Of a stretch of 64,000 nt of DNA, positions 47,820 through 58,454 are shown in pieces. Source of the stretch: Diospyros lotus (taxonomy: Eukaryota > Streptophyta > Magnoliopsida > Ericales > Ebenaceae). Under the pieces are notes generated by a model, which did not search any database, was not told the origin of the DNA, and saw nothing but the letters and a program-made list of their open reading frames with translations. A program made the translations under genes and the position numbers. How positions within the stretch are numbered: the first letter of the stretch is position 1; each line of letters starts with the position of its first letter. The stretch spans positions 5,146,001 through 5,210,000 of the forward strand of contig NC_068341.1 in NCBI RefSeq assembly GCF_014633365.1. The letters run 5' to 3'.

Positions 47820-48616
47820 CTGCCCAAAATTCAATTCACCACTTCACGCCTTCCAATCCTAATTCCAATCAAACAACAGCTGAGAACCACCTCCTATTTC
47901 ACTTACAGAATTTGATCTGCAAGTCAAACGATCCTCAAATCCGAACCGCTTAGGGGAACCGCTTCTAGGCTCTGAATCTTTTAGCAAGATCGCTTCTTGA
48001 ATCCATAAATTGGAACCGAAATGCCGAAATTCGACAGAAATTAACAAGGGTGGGAGAAGGCAAAAGCCCAGAACCGCTTCGCCACCCTCCTATGACCCAA
48101 TTGATCCTGGGTCGATCTCGATCAAATGGCAAAAATCAACGAAACTCACAGCCGAGTATTACCTTTTGTTTTGTCTTCAAGATTAGACAATGCACTTCTC
48201 CGATCACACCCTCACGGCCTTCGTTAGCCAATTCCGACGCCCAATCATCGTCCAATGGCAACTTCCTGCTTCCAACCCTCAAGATCGTCCGGCTTTGCTC
48301 GGGTCTCCTTACCCAATCACCAACCCTCCTGAAATTGACAAAATCTTGAATCAGCCAGGTCTGTAATTTCCGTAATCACTAGAATTTATTGCTTCTTGAA
48401 TCGCCACCCGTGACTCGTTCAATTTGGCACCCAAGAATGTCCTACGCGCTCTGCTGCTACTTCAATTCTGAGCTGTCATCCGCATAATTACTTCGCTGGC
48501 TTGCTTCTTGCAGCTCGGTCACTTCCAACACTGCTGGTTTTGTGTCGGATCAAACCCTCAATGCATTGCTTAAAGGTTCTGCCCAAATTGAAAAATTTGC
48601 CGTCGAGGATTGCATG
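47820..48616 (-). other. Leader of the gag-only element
   Basis: About 800 bp between primer-binding site and gag. The plus-strand open frame 48050-48349 is antisense to the element and unsupported. The leader probably holds packaging signals. Confidence 0.5.
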
Positions 48617-48630
48617 GCTCTGATACCACT

Positions 48631-49017
48631 TGTCAAGCCCTTAAATTATGGGCTGGACAATTGAGGGAATTCTAATTAAATTCCAAGAAAGAAATGAATG
48701 TAGGAAAACAAATAGAATGAGGGAGAGAGAAAGAGAGAACGAGGGGGAATGAAGAGGGAACGAGAGAGAGAGAGAGAGAGAAAAAAATTAGAGAAAGACT
48801 TTTGTATTATTCTCAATGATCCTTCCTCATACTGCTATAGGTCTCTTATAGAGCTTCTAGCAACCATAACAGTATTCTAACAATATAACAACTAACATAA
48901 CAGCCAAAACAGTAAGTTAATTCCCTAACCACTTAACCCCCCATCTAGTTAGAAACTAATGGCACATACAAGTAGATATTAAGGACCATTTACTGATTCA
49001 CCCCTAGGGTCGTGACA
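48631..49017 (-). repeat. 5' LTR of the gag-only element
   Basis: 387 bp, with a longer GA run than the left copy (near 48762-48780). It ends GGGTCGTGACA. Confidence 0.9.
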
Positions 49018-49477
49018 GCCACCTCTTACCAAAATCTCTCTATAACTTTGCCCAAAAAAACCCCCCAGCAACCTCTATCATAACCTTTAAAAATCAAACT
49101 TAAAAATAATACTGTTTTTATGATTTCTCGTAGCATCCTTGACTACTTCATTTGCCACCAAAGTAGCATTTAAATATGCCTAACGTCAACAAATGCAAAC
49201 TAGATGTAATAAAGAGCTTCAACCTGACCTGACTCACCTTATCCGCTAAGACCTTAACCAATATTTTATAGGCATTCGCACTTAAAGCTAATAGATTCAA
49301 AATCCCTAACCTATTTACTCAAGGCTTTCTTTGGAGCCAGAGAGATAAAAGGGAAGTTGATGTTGCAGGCAACCACACCAATACAATGACTTATCCAAAA
49401 GCTTCAGAATGTCTTCTTAAGAAAAATATTTGAACACAAAAATGGAAGTAAAGGATGCACGGCCATCCAATTGAGAA
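49018..49477 (-). mobile_element. L1-type LINE B, 5' part (RT fingers)
   Basis: In the minus sense near 49250-49390 the frame reads VNRLGILNLLALSANAYKIL then VKVLADKVSQVRLKLFITS, equivalent to the LINE RT segment around ISL-x-YKI-x-KVLA. It continues LINE B beyond the gag-only element and runs up to the solo LTR. Confidence 0.65.
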
Positions 49478-49482
49478 CATTC

Positions 49483-49754
49483 TGTTGGACAAGGAAGAGA
49501 AATTCAAATTTGAAGATAGTTAACCGATGGATAAGGCCTTTAATCTTGTAGTTTAAATATTGTAAACTTGTATTTTAAAGTTTAAATTAGTCTCCATAAT
49601 TTAGGAGATAGAATATCCTAATATTTAGGAGATAGCATATCCTATCTCATCTCCTACTTTATAGGAGAAAAGATAAGGATGTATTTTGTATATATTTCTG
49701 CTCTTCTTTTCGTTAGAATTAATCAAGCAAGAGAGTTTTTTTCTGCTTGTTTCA
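49483..49754 (+). mobile_element. Solo copia LTR
   Basis: 272 bp, starting TGTTGGACAAGGAAGAG and ending CTGCTTGTTTCA, flanked by a perfect 5-bp duplication CATTC (49478-49482 and 49755-49759). It shares long blocks with the LTR of the 10466-15543 copia element in that element's sense (TTCAAAT, TTTAGGAGATAG, CTTTATAGGAGAAAAGATAAG-like, TATATATTTC, AATCAAGCA). It is the product of LTR-LTR recombination in a related family. Confidence 0.85.
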
Positions 49755-49759
49755 CATTC

Positions 49760-51049
49760 TAACACCCAAAAAAAAAAAAATGACAGTTTAAAATGTTCAA
49801 AGACCTAAATAATAAACAAAGCTGCATGTTTAAATGTTGGATAATAGTTCCCCAACTTTTGATGCAAAAAGACAAAGATTGTCGAGTGGATTGAATTTGA
49901 CTTTTATTTTACAGTTGGCTTTGAAGTGATTCTAATACCGTTAAATGTTTTCTGCAAGATAATTGGTCTAGAATGGTTGCTCAGAAATCGCAAATTAAAT
50001 AATACCACCAGAGTTTGTTTTTAAACAGTGAAACAAAACTAAAGCTTAAAACTACACAAGGACAATTGCCAATTGGCCATGCCACTGGAAACTTAAGTAT
50101 ACTTTACTTCGGACATCAAATATAAGGAAAAAAGATAATAAAATTAATCAAACATGTAGCATATGTAAAAGCTGCAACAACGCTACCCAGAGTAAATGAC
50201 TAAAGAAATACCCACAGAGCTACATTTATTCATGTTAAGAATAGACACCATGACTACATGTTAAGTTGCTTGGTTCAGTCAAATCCAGCTGAAATATGGG
50301 GAGAAAAAAAGGATATGAACAAACTCTTCATGAATGCCAAACCAACCCACAGAACTCTTGTTATCACTCTCATAAAGTCATCAACAAAACCCAAAGCGAG
50401 ATATTAGAGAACAAACAAGCACAAGGTTGTGCATTCTTTACTTCAAAGACCAAAGATAAACAACTACGTGAACTAATAGAAACGTAAAACAAGGCCGCTG
50501 GAAACAATCAGTGAAACAAGTGCCCCCCAAGCAACCACTTTTGACCTAAAAGATAAGACACGCGGTATGCACAGAGTAGCTGAAGCGACTGAACCAACCA
50601 AAAAAAAAAAAACCCTAAAGCCAATCGCAAAATGATATCAAACAAAATCAATAGCACCCTTTGATCAAGTGACATCAAGCGAACAATAAACTCAAGAATG
50701 AGAGGCATTCAGCGCAGAAACAAACTTCAAACTTGGGCGTTCCACAATTCAAAACAACACGGTGAAACTAATAGCAGCATGCATCGCATATAAAGCCCCG
50801 AATTATTCCACGAACCCCAAAGTAAAACACTTTCAACTTGAAAAAAATAGACGAAATAGCACGCGTTTAGTTGCTGGAACGAGTGAATCTAGACATAAAA
50901 CAGTATATTTATTGCATTTTCTCGATCAACACAAAACCCTAAAAATTATTTGGTCCGATGCAAGGTAATCAACAGAATAGAAACACAAATTACTTTCTCT
51001 AACATGAAAAAGAAAAGTAGAAGAGATCGGATAAAGAAAGTTTACTCGT
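49760..51049. other. Non-coding sequence, rest of the inferred 5'-UTR intron
   Basis: Starts with an A13 run (49767-49779). Open frames at 50296-50487, 50762-50968 and 50950-51330 have no recognisable family. No exon signal I trust. Confidence 0.5.
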
Positions 51050-51220
51050 TACTCGACGCAAATCCTGAGTTTCTTCGCGAACCAGGGAGCGAACGAGAGA
51101 GCAGGGGGCGGGGGGGGAGAGAGAGAGAGAGAGAGAGAATGCGAAGTGTGGCTCCCGGCGAAGTCCGCCAGGGAGAAGGCAGGTTGAGGGAGGGATGGAG
51201 GGAAAAAGGCCCTGGATTAT
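51050..51220 (-). promoter_or_regulatory. Inferred 5' leader exon (J-protein gene or unknown transcript)
   Basis: In the minus sense a C/T-rich, GC-rich stretch with (CT)n (51118-51138) ends in GCGAAGAAACTCAGGATTTG and possible donors GA|GTAACG and GA|GTAAAC. This looks like a plant 5' UTR exon. The next start codon downstream in the same sense with coding support is the J-protein gene 11 kb away. Confidence 0.4.
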
Positions 51221-51429
51221 GGGTTAATTACGCTTCTGGTGCTGTTTGTAGACCGTACAAGGCAGTCGTAATTAAATTGAAGTTCGGGGACAATTTTATA
51301 ATTCCTTCTTTCCAGTTTTACCCTCCATAAAAATGGGAGTTATTAGATGGATCAATTTAAATAATCAATTTCATGTGAGGAAAAATATATTTTTTGTGTG
51401 ATTAAAATTAAAAATGATAAATACTAGTA

Positions 51430-52240
51430 GCACATCAAGGTTAAATAGGTATAACGTAATGATGAAAATTTGAAGGGCAATAATGTTAGTAGTTGATTTT
51501 GACTAATATTAATGGAGATATCAATGTGTTATTAAATAATAACGGCTTAATATTGATGAGTTTAAGGTCATTTACGTCGGAGATTGACTTTAGTCAATCT
51601 TATTAACGAAAATCATTCAAAAACTTTGACGTAAAGCCAGAGTTGATTTAGTTATTTTAATAGACATAGTAATTCATGGCAACATCATAAGCTTAAGATG
51701 CACTTTTGTGACGAGAAATTGATAATGAAAATTTTGAGATCATTGGTATTATGAGTCAATCTTTGTAAATGTTAACAAGGATAGCAATACATTAGGGCTA
51801 ATTATGCAAGTATTGGTAATAAAAGAGTTTTGAGATCGCTAAAGTTAGGGGTTGATTTTAGTTGATATTGATAGGACATCAATTCATAATAACAATGTCT
51901 TAACACAACTTGATAAGAAGTTTTAAGATTGTTAACATTAATGATTGAATTTAACCAATAATAATTGGGATAATAATTCATAGCAACATACTAGGTTAAA
52001 TAAGTAAAATTTTGTAACAAGAAGTCCGAAATTGCCAAAGTTTATAGGTATAACAATTTGTGGCAACCCACTAAGGTTAAACAAGCACAACTCACTAATG
52101 ATATGTTTAAGATTGGCAACACCAAGAGTTAACTTTAAACAATATTAATAGGTATCACAATTTTTAACAAGAATTTTGAATTAAATAGACTTGACTTGGG
52201 TATAAAGAGTTTTTAAGATCACTAAAGATGAATGTTAATA
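51430..52240. repeat. Degenerate tandem array, period about 95 bp
   Basis: Variants of one block recur: GAGATCATTGGTATTATGAG (51738), GAGATCGCTAAAGTTAGGGG (51831), AAGATTGTTAACATTAATGA (51925), GAAATTGCCAAAGTTTATAG (52028), AAGATTGGCAACACCAAGAG (52109), AAGATCACTAAAGATGAATG (52217), each followed by TTGATTTTAG-like, AATATTAATAGG-like and CAATTCATAGCAACA-like blocks. Spacings are about 82-108 bp. It looks like an old satellite-type array. Confidence 0.65.
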
Positions 52241-52909
52241 AGTTTGTAATTTATATCTATCTCAATAGATACATACAATTTGTCATTGACTTATTATAAA
52301 AAAGGGAAAAAATCCTCATTAAGTAGGTACGGATAATAAAAACGTTAGGGTTCTATGTAATTTTAAATCTTTTAATTGTGTATATTATAATTATAATTTG
52401 TGCAATAGATGTATAAATAAAAAGAATTTCAAATAAAGGATCGATTTTCAATAAGAGATGCTTAAAAGTTGAAGTTTAGTTTTTTAATGTTTTAAAAATA
52501 AGTTTTAATTAACGATAAATATTGATATAATGATAGAATTTATTTTCTTCACATCAAATATGATAATTGGTAAATAATGCAATAGATAAAACAACACGAT
52601 AGTATTTTATAGTTATAATTTACTTTAAGTTTGCAATGAAAATTGAAGCAAACTCTTTTTACCTAAAGCACAAGAAAAACAAAAATAAAAACAAAACAAA
52701 GGCAAGCATAAAAGAACTCCGAGAATAAGTATCAAGAGGTTAAAAGTAACAAAAACACAATAACCTTCACACAACTATAACTAAATACTTTACTTAGTTT
52801 ACCCATCATTTTGGCCTTCTAAATAATGTCAGAACTTAATAAGATGATAGAAAATAATTGACTGTCTTAATGAGTTTGGAAAAAGTCGAAATTCCTCTAA
52901 TATGAGTAA

Positions 52910-52943
<34 letters not shown>

Positions 52944-53584
52944 GTGTGTACAATGTTTGTTAACCAAAATATAAATCAGAAAATATAAGATATATAAAAT
53001 ATTATATTTTTTTACAATTTTTTATGTGTTTGTTAAACTTATTTGGTGAAAATGAAAAAAAAAAGTCACGTGACTTATTATCTAACATTTTTTAAATATG
53101 TTTATTTCTCCCTCCATTTGGATAAGCATATATTAGATTTTATAGATAAAAAAAAATGACGCATATGTCATTTAGTGCATTCCAAAAAATTTAACAAACA
53201 GTTTGATAAAAATTTTAAAATTTTCTCAACCTTATCTTGATTATTCCATATTTTGGTTTGAAAAGTATTCTAACCTTATTTTAATATAATCTTATCTTAT
53301 TCATTTTAATAAAAAATATCTAAAGAGAAATGATATCTTCTATTCAAAGTGATACAATCACCTGAGTTAACATCTCAAAGATGCAAAAAAGAAGAAGAAG
53401 ATTCAATTATGAAGTAGAAGGCTTACTATTTGAATGCCCCCTGATAGGCAACTGGGGTTCTCTCTCATTAGAATTAATTCAAGATACATAAATTTAGGGG
53501 TTCAAGGAACCATCTACATAAGTATAGTAGCATTCATGTACCAAGAAAGTAAATTAGAAAACTAAGATCATGAATGATTTATTT
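52241..53584. other. AT-rich intergenic region
   Basis: No coding signal. An (AAT)n microsatellite lies at about 52912-52942. Confidence 0.55.
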
Positions 53585-54145
53585 CATAAATCCTACAGCC
53601 ACTTCAAGATGGCTTTTCAACATCTAATAAAGCCAGATAAAGTGGCATGAGCCTCCTTACACTCAAGACTGTTTGTCATCAGCCTGAAACAAACAAGAGT
53701 TTCCAAAAGCAAAAAAATCTGGACAAAAGGAAGAATAAACAGTGAAAAGAAGAAGAAAAGGTCATACTCCTGGAATGCAACAGTTTCAGAAAGATATGAT
53801 GGTAAAGGAATGAATACACAGTGGCTTCTCTCTGCATATAATTCCCAGTTCTTCAACTGCTAGCAGTACTAACATTCTATTGATTCAAGAATGTAGATAT
53901 GAAGTAAACCGTTATGTAGCATTACCAACAGACTCTGCAGGTTTAAGCCTTGCTGATGGGTTGAAAGAAGAATACATCACTTCTGCATTGCTCTCCATAC
54001 CGCGCTCTTTCAACAGTTACTACAATGATGGGCATGATATGAGGGTCAACCGCAAGATTGTCTTGGATGCATCCACCTGGTTCTACATTTATTCGCTTCC
54101 GAGACAATGGTGTAGCCATACATTTCTGGCGATCTACTAAATAGG
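53585..54145. other. Unassigned exon-like open frames
   Basis: In the minus sense a CTAGCAG acceptor (near 53863) is followed by an open stretch LKNWELYAERSHCVFIPLPS then YLSETVAFQE and a possible GA|GTATGA donor (near 53765), then TTTCAG (near 53682) and a short open stretch with an early stop. On the plus strand 53880-54140 is open (RYEVNRYVALPTDSAGLSLA and onward), and the minus strand is open over part of the same bases (SRKRINVEPGGCIQDNLAV). I recognise no family. It may be a gene remnant or chance. Confidence 0.3.
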
Positions 54146-54883
54146 AAATGCCTATTTCTAGAATAAATCAAGTGGCTCAACAATAACAGCCCATTTCTGG
54201 AAGGAATGCAACAAGAGGATGATTTGCCCTAATTGCAGCTAGCAAAATTTTGCCTGTAAAAGAATGTTTTCCGAAGTATTCAGCGACTTGATTGCTATCC
54301 ACAGTTACCGAATCAAGACAAATGAAATCAATATGGTTGAAATTATTTACCTTTAATTATAGGACATACGGCTGCATGGTCCACCTCTCAGCTTCAAGGA
54401 CGTAATAAATGCCAAACCAAATCACCACAACCAAGCCCTAGAGGTGGCGAGAAGGGGAGCAGCCCTCTAGGTAGTCCTGGACAAATAGGGGATAACGATA
54501 AACGTGAATCCATCTACACGAGATAGAGAAACCAGCATTTATTACATGATGAACAGGGAATAATTGTCCAAAAGTCTTCGGGTCAGACTCCTATCAGAAC
54601 AGGAGTACCACCAGTATAACGGCACCTAATAAATAACCTGTTTAATCATCCCATCTGAGCATTTTGCCTCATTAGTATTCTATCATTAATAGCCTGCTTA
54701 TTCTCTCCTATGTTCCATCTGATTTGAGCATTGGAGAGCCCTCTCGAGTGAACCCCAAGAATCCCAAGACAACATTCTCCATTGTAACCACAAACGACCA
54801 CACATCTATCGTCCATTAAAGATGCCGAGGGTCTTTCTGATGATCCAAGTCAACATTCATTTATTATTGGTGATATACTACAA
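54146..54883. other. Intergenic region, nothing recognised
   Basis: No open frame, repeat or RNA signal that I can support. Confidence 0.45.
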
Positions 54884-55140
54884 AGGTGGTTGCCTAGTGG
54901 TAAGAGGGTTTGGAAACATCACTTTGTGAGTCCGAGGTTGTTGGTTTTGATTCTTAGACTCGGTAATCTCGGGTGGTCCCATGCTATACAGTAACAATTT
55001 CAAGTAGAGAGGACCAATAATGTTGTCAGCGAGGTAATAAAAGGTTATGAGCTAGGTCAAGTGTGCCGGGGGCATAATAGGCACTATTCCTCCACAATGT
55101 GCTTTGGATCGCGTTCCTACCTTTTCTCCAAATAAATAAA
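54884..55140 (+). mobile_element. tRNA-derived SINE candidate
   Basis: A tRNA-like head has an A box (GTTGCCTAGTGGT, 54888-54900) and a B box (GGTTTTGATTC, 54943-54953) at correct spacing. A roughly 180-bp unrelated body follows, ending in an A-rich AAATAAATAAAAACC tail. The head does not fold as an intact tRNA. It lies a few bases from the PPR stop codon, in its 3' UTR on the opposite strand. Confidence 0.6.
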
Positions 55141-55146
55141 AACCTT

Positions 55147-57015
55147 CTATCCCACAAGACGTGAGTAAGGATTCCTCATTTCTTGTTTAAGAAAGTACAG
55201 AATTTCAGTTAGCTCTTTAATAAGTGGATGTGAATACTTTCCTGCCACAAAGGCCGTCACCTTGTTTTTCACTTCTATCCAACTACAACCAGGTATTTTT
55301 GTCACACCTTGATCTGCCATTGCTTTCCTTACTGCCTCTGCTTCTTTCCAATGCCCAGTTGCGCTATACAAGTTTGACAGCAGTATATAATTCATCTCAT
55401 TTTGAGGCTCTAACAGTTTTAAATCTCTACTCAGAATCACTCCAATTTCTGTATACCCATGTGCGAAACATGCTCCAAAAAGAGATTCACGAGAGCTGAT
55501 ACTTGCACTATCCATCCATTGGTACTTGTTAGCCAGTTCTGTTGCTTCTATCAAGTACCCACCTCGAGCAAGCATATCCACCATGCACGCCACATGATCA
55601 ATTTCAGGGGGAAGCTGATGAACTGGACTCATTGATTCAAAAAGAGCCTGACCTTTTTCTGTAAGTCCGGAGTGGCTACAGGTCATTAGCAGGCCGATGA
55701 AGGTCACTTTATCTGGCTTTATCCCACTTGCTGTCATTTCTTCATAGAGCCATAGTGCCTGGGCAGCCTGCCCATGCAATCCAAATGCAAACAGCAGCGA
55801 ATTCCAGGATACTAAATCCTTGTCAACAATATCATTAAATGCTTGGATTGCTCCCTGCATGTCCCCAGACTTAGCATACATGTTAACAAGGCCATTACCA
55901 ACATAAGTATAAGCATGGAAACCATAGTGAATTATAGCACAATGGATCATTTGACCATGCCATAGTGTTGCCAAGTTGGAGCATGCGTGAAGAACAGCTC
56001 CAAATGTAAAATTGTCTGGCTGGAGACCAGTTCTCATGGCATCGCTGAAAAAGCTTAAAGCTTGTTCTTCGTCACCATTTCTAGTATATCCTGTGATCAT
56101 TGATGTCCATGAAACAATGCTCTTCTCAGGCGCACATTGAAACACAAGAAATGCTTTGTTGGTGTCTCCTAATTTCATGTAAGCATCAATAATTGCATTC
56201 CAAGATACCTGTGTAAGAGTTTCAATGCACTCATATACCTTCAGAACATCTTCTTGATAGCCCAGTTTGGCATAAAAGCTTAAAATCGAGTTACTTACCT
56301 CCACTGCAGAGTTCCAGCCGCTTTTCACAATAAATGCATGCATCAAGCAACCAGGCAAACCTTCTTCTGATTCGGAACAAGCATTCATCAAGGCACTAAA
56401 TGTCCAATGGTCCGCTTCACAGAAACTCTCTAGCATCTTCTTAAACAAATCAAAACACGTTTCAATATCACCAAATCGAGCATAACCAGCAATCATGGTA
56501 TTCCAAGCAATTTCCACTCTTGTTGGCATGGCATCAAAAACAATACGAGCGATGTCAAACTGACTGCCATTTACATAAGCAAACAACAGAGAACACCACG
56601 ACACATCATTCTTCACGTCCATCTCCTCAAACACTCGATTAGCATTACAAGTACTTAAACACTTTCCATACATATCAATAAGTGAATTGTTCACCGGCAA
56701 CGAAGAACTATATCCCAATACAATCACCTGGGCGTGAATTTTCTGCCCGCAGTGGAGCTCCCAGGCACCAGCACACGCGCTCAAAGTAGCCGTGAACGAG
56801 AAATGGTCAGGTTTGGCAGTGGAAATTCTCATGTCACGAAACAAAGATAGAGCTTCTCGGTAAAGGCCCAACTGAGAATAGCTACTAAGCATCGTGTTCC
56901 AAGCGATTGTGTCTCTGTGCCGCATTTCATCAAACAGCTTGCGTGCGCAGGCGACGCGACCGGATCTCGCGAGAACAGTAATCTTTTTCGTGACATGGAA
57001 CATATCCGAAGGCAT
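55147..57015 (-). CDS. PLS-class pentatricopeptide repeat protein, E+ type
   Basis: Sequence-specific organellar RNA-binding protein, 622 aa in one exon, starting MPSDMFHVTKKITVLARSGR. It is made of alternating P, L and S repeats (for example DTIAWNTMLSSYSQLGLYRE, KPDHFSFTATLSACAGAW, DLVSWNSLLFAFGLHGQAAQ). It ends in E and E+ motifs (PGCSWIEVKNKVTAFVAGK, YSHPLIKELTEIL) and lacks a DYW deaminase domain, so any editing role would need a DYW protein supplied in trans. Layout and sequence strongly resemble the Arabidopsis mitochondrial PPR At2g36980 as I remember it. Targeting is not obvious from the first residues, so an upstream start is possible but I saw none. Confidence 0.95.
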   Translation of the reverse strand: MPSDMFHVTKKITVLARSGRVACARKLFDEMRHRDTIAWNTMLSSYSQLGLYREALSLFRDMRISTAKPDHFSFTATLSACAGAWELHCGQKIHAQVIVLGYSSSLPVNNSLIDMYGKCLSTCNANRVFEEMDVKNDVSWCSLLFAYVNGSQFDIARIVFDAMPTRVEIAWNTMIAGYARFGDIETCFDLFKKMLESFCEADHWTFSALMNACSESEEGLPGCLMHAFIVKSGWNSAVEVSNSILSFYAKLGYQEDVLKVYECIETLTQVSWNAIIDAYMKLGDTNKAFLVFQCAPEKSIVSWTSMITGYTRNGDEEQALSFFSDAMRTGLQPDNFTFGAVLHACSNLATLWHGQMIHCAIIHYGFHAYTYVGNGLVNMYAKSGDMQGAIQAFNDIVDKDLVSWNSLLFAFGLHGQAAQALWLYEEMTASGIKPDKVTFIGLLMTCSHSGLTEKGQALFESMSPVHQLPPEIDHVACMVDMLARGGYLIEATELANKYQWMDSASISSRESLFGACFAHGYTEIGVILSRDLKLLEPQNEMNYILLSNLYSATGHWKEAEAVRKAMADQGVTKIPGCSWIEVKNKVTAFVAGKYSHPLIKELTEILYFLKQEMRNPYSRLVG

Positions 57016-58454
57016 GAGATCAAACTACTCGGTTCAAACAAATCCATTAAAGCATAGAAATAACAGTTTTGAGTATCCCTAGACTACGGAGAATTTAATT
57101 TGGCTTACTAAAGCGACCTGGGATTGACCGGCGAGGCAAATGGCACCTCATCATATCTATTCCTATTGCAGTTGCAAGAACCAGATTTGACACTTCAGTT
57201 AATGTCTCTAAAATGGGGCTAAGATATTGACGACAGAAACTATTACCCATAATTAAAGTAATTGATCTGATCTAAGATTGATTCAACCCATAATCCTAAT
57301 GGGTATTTATATTTTCATAAGCTTATTGTATATAAAATTATATTTTTGCAAGGAAAGTTGGTGACCTGCCAATTCCAAAATAAGTATTAATATTTATATC
57401 CCTAAAAACGTAAATAAGGTCCCAAATCAATTCACCTAATTTACATATTTATTTTAATACATTTTTAAAATAATATTTTATTTATACCTTATTTTGTAGT
57501 TATTTTTCTTTTAAGTAAATTTTATTAAAAACCCATTTACATCTTTGTCCTTACCTTCTTTTGGAATGGAATAGGACACACTGTGACCCAATGTATCCAT
57601 AAATGAGGAAAATATGCCCATCTTTTCATCTCTATTGAAATAATGAGCAACTATAAAATTACACTATCAGTATGGGATTAATTTTTGCAATTTTTTAAAA
57701 AAATATTACTTTTTAAAAATTCCAAAAATGCTTTTGATTTCCCTAATTGGTATAAAAATTCTTGAAATAAAGACAATTCCAAATTCAATTTTGTCTCCAA
57801 TCAAGGAAGTTATAACTAACGCAATTATGAAATATAACTATAAATCAAAAAGGTCAATCCTGAGTCTGGATAAACGTTGGTGGCAGACATGTGAATAATG
57901 TGTAAAAACCTATCTTTGGGAGGGGAACAACAACTGAAAGAGCTACTAATACCCCTTCGGAGCAAAAGAAGGAATTCACCCTAATACCAATCCAAGCCAT
58001 TTCATGATTAAAATGTGACCAATTATCTAAATAATAAAATTACTTGTTACAAATAACATTTTATTATTATGTCGAAACATACAAATATTGACTAATCTGC
58101 CTCACCTTGAACTTGGTAATCCAAAAATACTACTAATTTTTTTCAGTCAGCATAAAAACACTGGCATAGTAAAAATATTGTAGAAAGCTGGAACATTCCG
58201 CGCTTAACAAAGCAGATAAGACTCAGATTGAGCAATAGTAAGCAAAGGTGTAGGAGTGTCAACAAGCGCCAGTTTTATCTTTCGTTCCTTTGACAAAAGG
58301 CTTGAAATTTGCAAAAGAAGGCAACAAGGATTACAGACCAGACCAAACACCAAGTCCATCTATTCCAACAAAGTCTTAGCTACTAACTTAATTTCAGACA
58401 TAGTTGCAGGATTATAACTTGGGAAAACGACTAACTAATTGATCAGTCGGCTGA
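57016..58454. other. Intergenic region between the PPR and SOD genes
   Basis: AT-rich, with the PPR promoter on the left and the SOD 3' UTR on the right. No coding or repeat signal I can support. Confidence 0.55.

Larger units (their letters stand above)
46025..49017 (-). mobile_element. Gag-only LTR element (TR-GAG-like), gypsy-type
   Basis: A 2.99-kb element with TG...CA LTRs (46025-46401 and 48631-49017). The primer-binding site TGGTATCAGAGC (48628-48617) lies two bases inside the right LTR, and a polypurine tract AAGGGGTGGGGAT (46414-46402) abuts the left LTR, so it reads on the minus strand. The interior encodes gag with a zinc knuckle but no protease, RT or integrase. Flanks ATGCT and GCCAC do not match, so the target duplication is lost or the ends recombined. 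It interrupts LINE B. Confidence 0.85.
40074..51050 (-). other. Inferred 11-kb 5'-UTR intron of the J-protein gene filled with nested TEs
   Basis: Between an acceptor-like site just upstream of the J-protein ATG and a CT-rich, GC-rich minus-strand leader at about 51050-51220 there is no host coding signal. The space holds an L1-type LINE, an RTE LINE tail, a second L1-type LINE broken by a hAT-like element, a gag-only LTR element and a solo LTR. Joining the leader at 51 kb to this gene is inference; the leader could belong to a separate non-coding transcript. Confidence 0.4.

Noticed and set aside
48050..48349. 99-residue plus frame
   Set aside because: Antisense to the leader of the gag-only LTR element; no known domain.
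51430..52240. CRISPR-like array
   Set aside because: Repeats are long, diverged and have no unique spacers, and the host is a eukaryote. It is a degenerate tandem array.
54884..54956. A functional tRNA gene
   Set aside because: It has A- and B-box-like motifs but no paired acceptor stem or anticodon arm; a SINE head fits better.
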